This document shows positions 9,470 to 18,021 of a DNA stretch of 25,055 nucleotides, one piece after another. Position 1 is the first letter of the stretch. The number at the start of each line of letters is the position of its first letter. Where the stretch lies: contig BCLD01000001.1 of NCBI GenBank assembly GCA_001600875.1, forward strand, positions 1,605,007 through 1,630,061, in the 5' to 3' direction. The translations under genes and the position numbers were made by a program. This DNA comes from Solicoccozyma terricola. Lineage: Eukaryota; Basidiomycota; Tremellomycetes; Filobasidiales; Piskurozymaceae. The notes below the pieces were generated by a model. That model ran no database searches. It saw nothing but the letters and a program-made list of their open reading frames with translations, and was not told where the DNA came from.

Positions 9470-11073
9470 ATGGCAACACCATCAATCATGTATACGTTGC
9501 CCTATGTGACGGGCTGCCCGTGAGTCGCATAACGGTTGGCATGTCGGTCGAATCCCCCTCTCACCTCCATGTCCGTGTTCCTACCGCGACCCCGACCCCA
9601 GCCCAGAGAGAATTCGCTTGCTGCAATATGACATCCCCGTCAAGCGGCTGCGGCACAACATCTCAGCTAGCAAATCTAAACCTGTCCAGCTCCTCGCACC
9701 TCTCCACGAGCTATGCATTCGAGTCATTTGCAAGAACATTGACTTGTACGACGCGGGATCGTTCAAAGGCATACCGCTCGATTTTGTACGCAGAATCGTC
9801 GCACAGGCAAGCAGCGGTCACGATAATCGTGCATTTGGCCCTTGGTGGTTGAAAGTCTCGACCCTTCCCTTTAGTGACCTGGTGCCGGTTGACCGGATCA
9901 GATATCAAGTAATCGCCAATGCCGATATAGTATCTCGACCAATCATACTCGCTTCAACCATCCTTACGTCCTTTCCCGACTTTGATCTCCTCACCACACT
10001 CGTCTTGAAGGACACCCGGTGTGTCAAGGAATACAGTGGACTTACCGATGAAAATTGTCACGTTCTAAGCGAGCTATCCAACCTCGCTTTCTTGACAATG
10101 ATCAACTGCCAGATCAGTAACATGGGCATAAATCGACTGGCACGTCGTGCAAACGTGAAATCAATGACAGGGCTTTGGCGACTTCGAGGGATATGGACGC
10201 TGGGTTGTTTTGCCATCACGGACTTTGGTGTAGATGCCTTTCGGAGGTTTCCCTCGCTGAATGTTCTCAGTAAGTTTGAGCATGGCCTGTAGGATTTCCA
10301 GCACAATTAGCTGAAGTGGCTTTTCTTTTTGCTCACCAGGCTTGCAATCGGGGAACGTCACGTCGGCCGGTATCAGTGTCATTTGCCGCCCATATGCGGA
10401 AGACGGTGTTCCTCGATGGAGAAAGGCGACAACAGTTCATTCACCTTTCTACATGTGGCCCGGTTCGTGGGACTCTATCAAACAACTTTCCACAAAAGTC
10501 TGCGAGGAAGATCTCGTTGCCTTTTACAAGCAAATGTGGCCTGGTGTTTTGCCGACTAGCTCTCCTCCCGGTCAGCGGCGTGATAACGAGGTACAACTTC
10601 ATTTCGGGACAATGGCTATGGACAATGGTTTCGAGCCGCAGCGTTCAGGCGACGGCGACATCGCCGTTCCGTCTCGGACGATCCCGTCACCTCCGCCGAA
10701 GGAGGGGTGGTATACCCCCGATGCACGAGCAATGACCCTCATTCGAGAACCTCCTAATGAAGCTGCAATGCTGAAAAGACCACCAGCTCCCGTCGCGCCA
10801 TTGAAAAAGGCTTCTGCGCCACCCAAGGAAAGTCCATTCAAGGCTGTTGTCGTGCAAAAGGCAAGCAAGAAGTCGCCGCTCTCCGAATCAACCGGAACAT
10901 CGCTCAACGCTACCAAGAAGCCACAACCTCTTCCGGAAGACCTTGCGTTCGCTCCAACCTTGACCAAGCGTAGCTCGGGGCTTGGAGCGGTAACACGGCC
11001 GATTTTCATACATTCGGAGCAAGTTGTTTGCACCGCCGAACCTGCAAACAAGAAACTCAAGCAAGAGGAATGA
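9470..11073 (+). CDS. Unrecognised protein with leucine-rich-like segments and basic Pro-rich tail
   Basis: Three exons, 9470-9519, 9602-10269 and 10340-11073, consistent phases, 483 aa. I do not recognise the family with confidence. An N-terminal helical segment (PLHELCIRVICKNIDLY, IPLDFVRRIV) resembles the start of F-box/Rad7-like LRR proteins. It is followed by segments with leucine-rich spacing (DLLTTLVLKDTRC, LSELSNLAFLTMINCQISNM, CFAITDFGVDAFRRFPSLNVL). A region with several Trp follows (MWPGSWDSIKQL, FYKQMWPGVLP). The last 130 or so residues are Pro/Lys/Ser-rich, look disordered, and end KKLKQEE. The first ATG is chosen because the short exon splices in frame to MATPSIMYTLPY..PPERIRLLQYDIPVKR. 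An adaptor role, for example in a ubiquitin ligase, is only a guess. Confidence 0.8.
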
Positions 11074-11346
11074 TTGGAATGACGACGACGACGACGATGA
11101 CGATGACGACGACGACGACGACATCACGACGATACCGACCGTATGACCGGCTCATATCACGCAGAATCCACCGACTTTTTAATGAGGACCCTCTTTGCAT
11201 CTTTTACGTTAAATCTTTGACGAACAAATAATGAATGAATGATCAGGCAAAGGAAATATAATTCTCGTTGATTCGTATATGCAACCACAGTAACGACCCA
11301 GGCTATCTATCTATCTTCCAAACTGTGATGAAATAGAAGTCCATTT
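11074..11346. other. Convergent intergenic region with GAC/GAT repeat
   Basis: It separates the stop at 11073 (+) from the NUP53 stop at 11347 (-). A (GAC/GAT)n repeat covers 11081-11122. The rest is A/T-richer, with AATAATGAATGAATG near 11226-11241 that could serve as a polyadenylation region. No gene seen. Confidence 0.6.
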
Positions 11347-12934
11347 TCAGCTTTTCATTGCACCGGACCCCCTCGTGGCCATTGAACTCACAAAGATTTC
11401 GCCGACCCTACTCAACCACCCACCAGCCCAACTGTTCTCCACTTGTGTTTTCTGTTCGACCACATCCCCAAATCCAAACTCTGGCGGGACAACCGCATTC
11501 TTCTGCTCCTTGGGATCCGATCTCGGTTTATATACGTTTGGTTTATCGATTGGTACGAGAGGTTGAGAAATTGATTCTAGATCGGATCGAGTACCGAATG
11601 ATGATGGGTTGGGTTGAGAAACGATCTCGTTTCTAGTTGAAGTCATTGCATTGCTACCAGGTTGTGACGACGAGCTGCCGCCGGGGACATCTCCATATTG
11701 CGGGACGATACCCAACAAACAACCACCCCATCTAATCTCTCCATTCTTTCTCGCCAATCGCATAGCTACGACAGGATCAACGAATGTCACTGTTGCGAAA
11801 TTTGAATCGGTTGGTCCAGGGGTGAACGATGCAATGGTACCGTATTGAGAGAGAAAAGGTTCGAGTTGAGGGAGGAGATGGTATGGCACACCGATGATGA
11901 GGAGTGTAGCGGTTGATTTGGAGCGACTGTTCGCGAGAGAATAAGGGGTTTAGCAATCGACGCACATCGGCGCAGGTGACATGGACTCACTCAAATGATC
12001 CACTTGCCTCACCACCAAGCGGCGTCCGTCTCTGTTTAGGCCGACGGGATATCAGTTCTTTTTACCAATCCCAAAACGGCAGCATTCCACCCCTCACCCT
12101 TTGGACATCTCCTCCGCCGGAATATGAACTCCCGCCCAACCCTTCACCTCTTCCACCGGGCGATCCACTCAACCCAGCGCCACCAAAGTAACTAGCTACA
12201 GGAGGAGCATCATCGTCGACAGTCGATGGAGAAATCATGACTGCCTTTGTATCGATGGGCGACCTTGCATTACTAGAAAACCCACCACTCGTTGTTAACG
12301 AGGGAGTATTCGGTGAACCAACTTTATGCAGTCCTCTCATAGAGGTCGAACCGCGTAGAGACGAGTTGGTCAGTCGGTGGGCCCGACGATAAGGTGTATA
12401 AGGGGATGCAGGGGATGAAGAGCGGTGTAGAGCGAGTTGGCTGGAGGAGAATTGCGGGTGAGTTGGGCATTTCGGAATGTTAAGGACATGGAAGACACAC
12501 TTACTCGGCTGTTACATTGTATAAACTACTTTTCATGATACCACCACTTGATGGACTTCCTGAACTACCTCCACCGCCGACCGATTGACTGGTAGTAGTT
12601 GCACCAGATGTTGACATGTTGACTGGTGATCCAACAGGTGATCCCGCAGCATTCGACTAATTGATCGCCAGCTTCTTTAGTGTCCACTTCCACCACAGCC
12701 GAGACGGGAACTTACCACAACGACTTTCTTGCCACCACCACCTTGGCCCCATTCCTCCCCGTACCTCTTTCCCAAGCTCACGCTCTCGTTCAACAACCCT
12801 TGGTCTATCATGGTACCTCTGTTGCCTCCTGCGCGACGTGTTCGGGTTGTTGGAGTGGATGATCGAGTGGGAGTGTTGACTCCTGACGCGGAGGGAGACG
12901 CCAAGGCGTGGGAGAACCAGTTTTCAGAGTCCAT
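11347..12934 (-). CDS. NUP53: Nucleoporin Nup53/Nup35 (RRM_NUP35 domain)
   Basis: Inner-ring component of the nuclear pore that links the membrane to other Nups. Exons in transcription order: 12934-12716, 12656-12505, 12440-12098, 12031-11991, 11926-11347; phases consistent, 444 aa. The N-terminus (MDSENWFSHALASPS) and middle are Ser/Gly/Pro-rich, with SLYNVTAEQ-like and VDDDAPPVASYF segments. RRTPLGGEASGSF precedes the RRM-like domain, which shows TATLLIIGVPYHLLPQLEPF, YGTIASFTPG, NFATVTFVDPVVAMRLARKN and CLLGIVP. The C-terminus (SWAGGWLSRVGEIF near the end) forms an amphipathic stretch as expected for the membrane-binding helix of Nup53. It shares a 205-bp divergent promoter with BUD20. The 12097 donor (AGG|GTGAGG) is chosen because reading on meets a TAA before the conserved RRTPLGG. 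Confidence 0.93.
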
Positions 12935-13032
12935 GGTGGCTGATGGCTGATGTCTGAGGACGGAGGACGTTGGTGGATGGATGTTGAGGGATGTCGAGTG
13001 GATGGTTGTCGACCCCGACTACGCTGTTTTGA

Positions 13033-13038
13033 CACGTG
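13033..13038. promoter_or_regulatory. CACGTG palindrome in the NUP53-BUD20 divergent promoter
   Basis: The sequence GACACGTGAAAA lies about 100 bp from each of the two start codons in the shared promoter 12935-13139. The site is palindromic and could serve both genes. Confidence 0.45.
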
Positions 13039-13139
13039 AAAAGTTGAGATTGGCTGTAAATTATTTCAACCCCCCAGTCTCTCCCTCCCAACAACACCAC
13101 TAAACATCCCTCATAACATCATCATCCATCTATTTCACT

Positions 13140-13878
13140 ATGGGCAGGCAACGTAGATCCAGGCAAGTTTGCGAGCAATCCTTCGTCTCCCATCCAAGTC
13201 TGACCGCGACAACCTCACAGAGTGCACAATCAACGACGAGACGTTCGTCGTGCCGCTAGAACCCGAGTTCGAACGCGAGATCTTGATCAGATTCAGGGGA
13301 TCGATTTGAAGCCAGAATTCAGAGCGAGGTTGGAAAGACAGGAGATTGACGAGAGCAAGCCGGGATTGGGTCAGCATGTGAGTGTGGAGAGGTATTGCCG
13401 CGGATCAGACGCCGACAACGGTCGCGTCGACGTAACTCGCACTACGATCATTGATGGCACACGACCGATGACAATATCATGAGACTTTTGCACGGGCAAA
13501 TGAACTCCATCGTTGCTCAAATTTACTAATCCTTGAACCCTCGTCCCCCTTCTCCGCCTACAGTACTGCGTGGAATGCGCCAAATACTGCGAGACCGACG
13601 CTGCTTTGCTCACTCATCGACGTGGGGGAGTCCACAAGTAAGTCCTTCAACTCCCAACTCTCTCCTCGTCGTATCAACCACCTTTCTAACTTTCTGCACT
13701 CCGCAGACGTCGACTTAAGCAATTATCAGTCCCAGCGTACACCGTAGCCGAATCCCAACTAGCTGGTGGATTGGGAGTCGATAACAAACAACGAGGAGAG
13801 GAGGTGCTTGTTGTTAGGACCGCGGCGGAGGGTACTAGTACTGGAGCCAGCGGGGACAGTATGGAGGTAGTAGCCTAG
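13140..13878 (+). CDS. BUD20: Bud20/ZNF593-like C2H2 zinc-finger 60S export factor
   Basis: Shuttling pre-60S ribosome factor. Exons: 13140-13162, 13221-13377, 13564-13637, 13707-13878; phases consistent, 141 aa. The N-terminus MGRQRRSRVHNQRRDVRR is basic, followed by the family motif TRTRDLDQI and DESKPGLGQHYCVECAKYC. One C2H2 finger is visible with spacing C-x2-C-x12-H-x5-H (YCVECAKYCE to LLTHRRGGVH), then KRRLKQLSVPAYTVAESQLAGG. Intron 1 is of the GC-AG type, and only its removal links the initiator exon to the conserved basic region. The last 40 or so residues are variable. Intron 2 (186 nt) is unusually long for the window, and I see nothing coding in it. Confidence 0.95.
13163..13220 (+). 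other. GC-AG intron, 58 nt, in BUD20
   Basis: Donor CCAG|GCAAGT and acceptor CTCACAG. The phase (two bases AG plus A gives Arg) joins MGRQRRS to the conserved RVHNQRRD region. The donor hexamer is identical to that of the GC-AG intron at 6060. Confidence 0.85.
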
Positions 13879-14292
13879 AGGTCATGTTCGTCGTCGTCCT
13901 GCTCAGAGCGGGCGCGCGGGGTGTGGGATTTGTATGTTGTACTCCCGCCGACATATTGGTGGACTCTTTTCTTTCGCTCTCACGTTCTCTGTAAACGTTT
14001 TTTTTCTGGCATATTCTCATTCGGGTGCATGTCATATGCTCCTGTTCTTTTCTCGTCAAAAAGGTGGTTATTATAAGGTACTGGGTATGCTACGTTACTA
14101 GTGCGATGTCGTGAATGTTCGTCAAAATGTCGAATTCTAAGCTTGAGCTTCGAGTCTATCGCATCATCATCTATTCCGGCGCTTCGTTCTCTTCAGGAGT
14201 TGATCTCAACATCCGTTTGAATCTTGCCAGTTCCTCTTCCATCAATCTGAACGAAGGGGAGGTTGGGGGGAGGGGGGNNNNNNNNNNNNNNN

Positions 14293-14327
<35 letters not shown>

Positions 14328-14368
14328 TGTATTAGGCCAAACATCAATGCGCTAGGTAGAAATCATCC
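13879..14368. other. Convergent intergenic region with assembly gap
   Basis: About 490 bp between the BUD20 stop and the She3-like stop (minus strand). It has T-rich stretches (about 13968-14005), no supported gene, and contains the N gap at 14278-14292 flanked by poly-G. The open frames here have no family features. Confidence 0.6.
14278..14325. repeat. Sequence gap (15 N) followed by a G33 tract
   Basis: Ns at 14278-14292 follow a G-rich stretch and lead into 33 G in a row (14293-14325). The true length of the tract is unknown. It lies just outside the She3-like gene, 44 bp past its stop codon. Confidence 0.95.
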
Positions 14369-16420
14369 TCACTTATTCCGCTTTAAAGCCTCCTCGTTCT
14401 TCAAAGTCCTCTCCTCGTTGCTTCGTGAGAGTTCTTCTAGCTTCGGGTTGATATAATCGAGAATGGAGGCATTGAGGGATTTAAGGGTGGATTCGGCGGC
14501 TGTCAGTTCGGCGCGGTCGGTGCTGTGATGGAAGGGCGGGTTTCACTAAAACGCCTTGAGCGGGGACTAAAGTAAATGACCTACGACTGAGCTTGTAGCA
14601 ATTTATTCAATGCCATCTGTTTGGCTCGCTAACCGCATCCAAACCCGTCACGTTGTCAGCTTACATTGAACACGGCTACGTGTCTGTCCACTCACCACCT
14701 CCTCCCTCTCCTTCTTCCCCTTCTCCACCGTCAGTTTCATTTCCTCCCGCAACGTCCTCATCTCCCGCCCCCATTGCTCCTTCATACTCTTCACTCCTTC
14801 CCTCAACGAGATCGCCTCCCTCTCCGACTTGGTACCTAGGTATTGCGCATCAGTCAATTGCGCCGTCATACTCTGAATCTGTTTCTTGGTGGATTGTTCG
14901 AGGGATTTCCGGTCTTTGGTTAGAGTGGCGGCTGTTGATTCGGCCGTGCGTGCGCGATCCAGGACCTCTGTGAGTGTAAGTCGAGAGAGGAATAGGGATT
15001 TTCAATGGGGTTAGATGATGCTTGGAAACAGGGCCTGTTCGTCTCACCCTGTAACAACCGTTCCTTCCTGTTGATCACGTTGTTCAGTGAATCCGCTTCA
15101 TTCCTCATCCTCTCTTTGGTCTCTTTGAGATCCTCTGTCTGTCTTGTAAGCTATCGGTTGGCCTATAAGCTGATTGACACTATTGTTTCCCCGCCGCGAA
15201 TTCCTCACCTGCGATACAACCCTCTGACTAGTCCTTAAATCACCTCGCACCCTATCCAAACTCGCTCTCAATCCATCCGCCTCCCTCTGCAACCCTTCAA
15301 TCACCTTACTTGAAGAGTTTGTGCTGACTTTCCTCGCTGTTCGTGGTGACGAGCCAGATGGATATGGCAGATCAAGAGGTGGAGCTAGGAGAGACGGTGA
15401 GAGTGGAGGGGAATGTGATCGGTGGGAGTGAGAAGATGGAGGACGGGATGGGGTACGGAAGGTGGATGTTAATCCAGCGGATGTGGGTAGTGTCGGATGT
15501 AGTGACAAGGCAGTTTGGACGTGGGATTGTGGGATACCTGCCGAAGATGGCGGTTTCAGTTGTTATGCGACATGACCAACCACCAACCCCCCCCCCCCCC
15601 CCCCCCCAAACTCACGGTTCAATCCCAACGAAGATAAATCATTCAATGGACCACCGATGTCTGCGAATCCTTCGTGTACGCCACTATCCTCGGCGATCCA
15701 TCCATTCAACATCTCCTTCCCATCTACAACCTTTTCCTTTCCTTTCCTACCGACCATCTCTATCGGACTCCTCAACCCGCCATCCTCTGATATTTTCCTT
15801 TTCAGATCGAATATCGGGGATGAATGTGGAATCGATTTGAATGTAGAAGAGGAGGGAGATGTCGGTATGTATCCATTCTCGCGAGGTTGTGCGTTCGTGT
15901 CATTAGATTGTGATGTATGACGACGTGATGTACCAGTTGAAGGAAGTAATGTAGCAGCGGCACGTTGAGATTTCTCCACTGTCGCTTGATAAGCTCGGGA
16001 TTGAGCCAGTTGATGTTTTAATTCCTGAATCTGTCGTTTCAGCGACGCTGTTGGATGGAAAGAGAGAGATCTATGAATTGGTTCCCCAAATGATCCACAA
16101 AGTCACTGACCAAGATCCTCTACGGGATGACTATGGGGTATCACACCACCGCCCGCGCTACCACCACCACCAGACGCGCTACCACCACCACCAGACGCGC
16201 TACCAACACTTTGCAAACTCGTCCTCCTCGAAGTACTCGAACCAGGCCGTTCTTTCGTCTCTTGATTCGATAGCACCGCAGAAGGTGATCGTGGGTAGAG
16301 GACGGTAGGTGATTTGAGAGGTCGAGTATCATCGTCGTCGTGCGATAGACGCTGATTTGGGGAGTTCATGATGATGGGTGAGCAGAGGTTGATGTCGTTG
16401 AGGTCGGTCATTGTTGACAA
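14369..16420 (-). CDS. She3-like coiled-coil protein (SWI5-dependent HO expression protein 3 family)
   Basis: Exons in transcription order: 16420-16111, 16047-15616, 15537-15209, 15150-15048, 14967-14696, 14628-14585, 14522-14369; phases consistent, 547 aa. The N-terminus is disordered, with a 21-nt repeat giving (SASGGGG)n. A first coiled coil follows (SLKRQIQELKHQLAQSRAYQ), then a Ser/Pro-rich linker. The long second coiled coil holds KVIEGLQREADGLRASLDRV and MRNEADSLNNVINRKERLLQ, which closely resemble the She3 family block around LN..LNRKER. It continues through TKSEREAISLREGVKSMKEQ to a C-terminal helix (ILDYINPKLEELSRSNEE). In yeast She3 joins a type V myosin to She2-bound mRNA for transport; a comparable motor-adaptor role here is inference. 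The exon at 15150 could start a few bases later (acceptor CAAGACAG) without losing frame. Confidence 0.72.
15587..15607 (-). repeat. G21 tract (sense) next to a 5' splice site
   Basis: On the coding (minus) strand this is poly-G starting 8 nt after the start of donor GTGAGT at 15615, in intron 15615-15538 of the She3-like gene. Confidence 0.9.
16155..16201 (-). repeat. 21-nt tandem repeat encoding SASGGGG heptapeptides
   Basis: Two full 21-nt units plus a partial one, anchored by GCGCT at 16155, 16176 and 16197. It lies inside exon 1 of the She3-like gene and encodes a flexible Gly/Ser linker. Confidence 0.85.
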
Positions 16421-16577
16421 GATGTCGAGCGAGGTAGGTTATTTCCCTGATTTGGAGCTATCAGCGACGTCGTTTCCAAGAACTGTTGAACATCCAACCT
16501 GTGTCTAGTGCTGTGAACGACACGAGACGACATCACTGATGGACACTGGCACACTTTGTAAATCGCCGGGACGCGTT

Positions 16578-16583
16578 CACGTG
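16578..16583. promoter_or_regulatory. CACGTG palindrome upstream of the She3-like gene
   Basis: The sequence TTCACGTGTT lies about 160 bp upstream of the She3-like start, in the 262-bp gap (16421-16682) behind the IES6 stop. A short GGGGT repeat follows (about 16586-16602). Nothing coding is seen in this gap. Confidence 0.4.
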
Positions 16584-16682
16584 TTGGGGTGGGGTGGGGG
16601 GGTGGGCTAGTGATAAAGCACAAAAATGGTACAAAAGTTATGCAACTACGAATGACCATCCACGATCCCCACGACTGCATAT

Positions 16683-17762
16683 TCAGACCAACGCATTGTT
16701 CGCTCTGCGGAGTGTGAGATACGCTTGATCGTAGCCGGGACCCTGAGAGGGGAGGGGGGGGGGGGGGAAAAAAAGGTTTTCCGGGGAGTAGATCAGTGTT
16801 CAGTTCCATATTCTGTCTGCCACGCATCAAAGTACGAAAAGATACCCAACACCACTCACCAAGCTTCTAATGATACTCCAAACCTCCAACCCCCTATAAT
16901 GTAATCTAGTCTTTGGATCAGTATATCTAGCAGGTAATCCGGTGATATCGCAGTATTTCTTTGGTGGGAAAAGGGATGGGGGTGCTGTCGGTGTGAGATC
17001 TGTTGGAAAGTAGAGCCCGCGGGGAGGGGGGGACGGGGGGAAGCGAGATTAGCGGCTACGTTGGAGGTTAAAAAGCCGGAGACGCGAGAACAAAAACCTC
17101 ACATGTGATAATATCATCCAACTTCCTCTTCCTCTCCTCAACCGGTCCCTCCATCACCTCCGTGACATCCATTTCCTCTCCCTTCTTCCCATTATCCCGA
17201 ACTACGACCGGAACCGGTGTTGTTTTCCTACTCTCACTTCGACTCCCCATCCCACCACCTCCACTTCCAATACCACCACCACCCGCTCGTTCTCTTTCCA
17301 TCGCCAATATCTGTCTCACACTCTTCTTGTTCCTATTCTTTCCAACTGCTCCTCCACCACCACCTGAAACAAAAGCAGGATTTTTGAATGGCATCGGAGT
17401 GGTAAAGTATGTCAATCGATCCGCCAACGTTTGCTGTCAATCCCGGTTCATGCATCACGTTATCAGCATGTCGGTTTTGAGAAGGGGGGAAGAGGGGGGG
17501 GAGGGGGGGGTAGGTAACGACGCAGATGGAGAAAAAAAAAACGTACGTTGGGTTGCGGAGTACCTTCTTCGGAATTAGCTCCACTGGCTAGAGTGGAAGG
17601 AGGGATTGAGAATGAGTTTGCTCCGCCGCCGACGCCGCCTTTGGTCATGAACCCAGCTGGGAAAGCACGTTTGGATGGTTTCCCGCGTGTTGGTGGCCTG
17701 TTGTGGAGGTGGGTGTTAGTGGGGGGGGGGGGGGGACACGGGGGGTCGTGAGGGACGTACAT
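16683..17762 (-). CDS. IES6: INO80 complex subunit Ies6 (YL1 C-terminal domain)
   Basis: Partner of Arp5 in the INO80 remodeller, acting on nucleosomes and H2A.Z. Exons in transcription order: 17762-17761, 17697-17547, 17433-17103, 16999-16860, 16742-16683; phases consistent, 227 aa. Visible blocks: PFKNPAFVSGG and KNRNKKSVRQILAMERERA (family region before the YL1 domain), a Gly-rich linker, KRKLDDIITYLTPTAPPS, then the YL1_C domain PPKKYCDITGLPARYTDPKT..YRGLEVWSIIRSL and the terminal GPGYDQAYLTLRRANNALV. The start codon seems to be split, AT in exon 1 and G in exon 2, giving MPPTRGKPSKRAFPAGF. The alternative is the ATG 17 codons further on (MTKGG). It is divergent from the proline-rich gene and in tandem with the She3-like gene. 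Confidence 0.93.
16754..16767 (-). repeat. C14 tract (sense) before the last IES6 acceptor
   Basis: On the minus strand this is poly-C ending 9 nt before the acceptor AG (16744-16743), in intron 16859-16743. Confidence 0.9.
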
Positions 17763-17812
17763 TGTGCGTGACAGCGAGTTGATGATGAGACGAGGATGAA
17801 ATGGTAGGCCAT
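17645..17812 (-). promoter_or_regulatory. Possible upstream ORF overlapping the IES6 start
   Basis: In the spliced 5' end, an ATG at 17812 (CCATGGCC context) opens a frame of 34 codons. It runs through the same intron (17760-17698) and stops at 17645, downstream of and out of frame with the IES6 start. If the transcript begins upstream of 17812, this would lower IES6 translation. The transcript start is unknown. Confidence 0.35.
17721..17735 (-). repeat. C15 tract (sense) in IES6 intron 1
   Basis: Poly-C on the coding strand in the middle of intron 17760-17698, followed by a CCACCT-rich stretch up to the acceptor. Confidence 0.9.
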
Positions 17813-17862
17813 GGTTGGTGGTTGAGCTGCCCTGTTGACAACTGCCCGCTGTCCCGTCCGCG

Positions 17863-17868
17863 CACGTG
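17863..17868. promoter_or_regulatory. CACGTG palindrome in the IES6 / proline-rich gene divergent promoter
   Basis: The sequence CGCACGTGAA lies about 100 bp upstream of the IES6 start and 154 bp before the chosen ATG of the divergent gene. AATATAAAA at 17889-17897 nearby resembles a TATA element. Confidence 0.45.
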
Positions 17869-18021
17869 AAACACTCGTCGCGACTGAATAATATAAAAAT
17901 GTCTCGGGTTAGTCTACTTTTCGGGCCCCCCGTGATGTCATCGACAGGCGAAAGTAGGGGGGATAGTTGGTGGTCCTCTGGTGTCTGGTGCTCCCTGCCC
18001 CACCCCACGCAGCATTCAACA

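Noticed and set aside
12062..12100. Possible premature stop in NUP53 (TAA before the conserved RRTPLGG region)
   Set aside because: An upstream donor AGG|GTGAGG in phase 0 removes the stop within a normal intron, so the gene looks intact.
15343..15840. 165-codon plus-strand frame opposite the She3-like gene
   Set aside because: Antisense shadow of Ser/Pro-rich exons; the minus strand has consistent splice phases and coiled-coil conservation.
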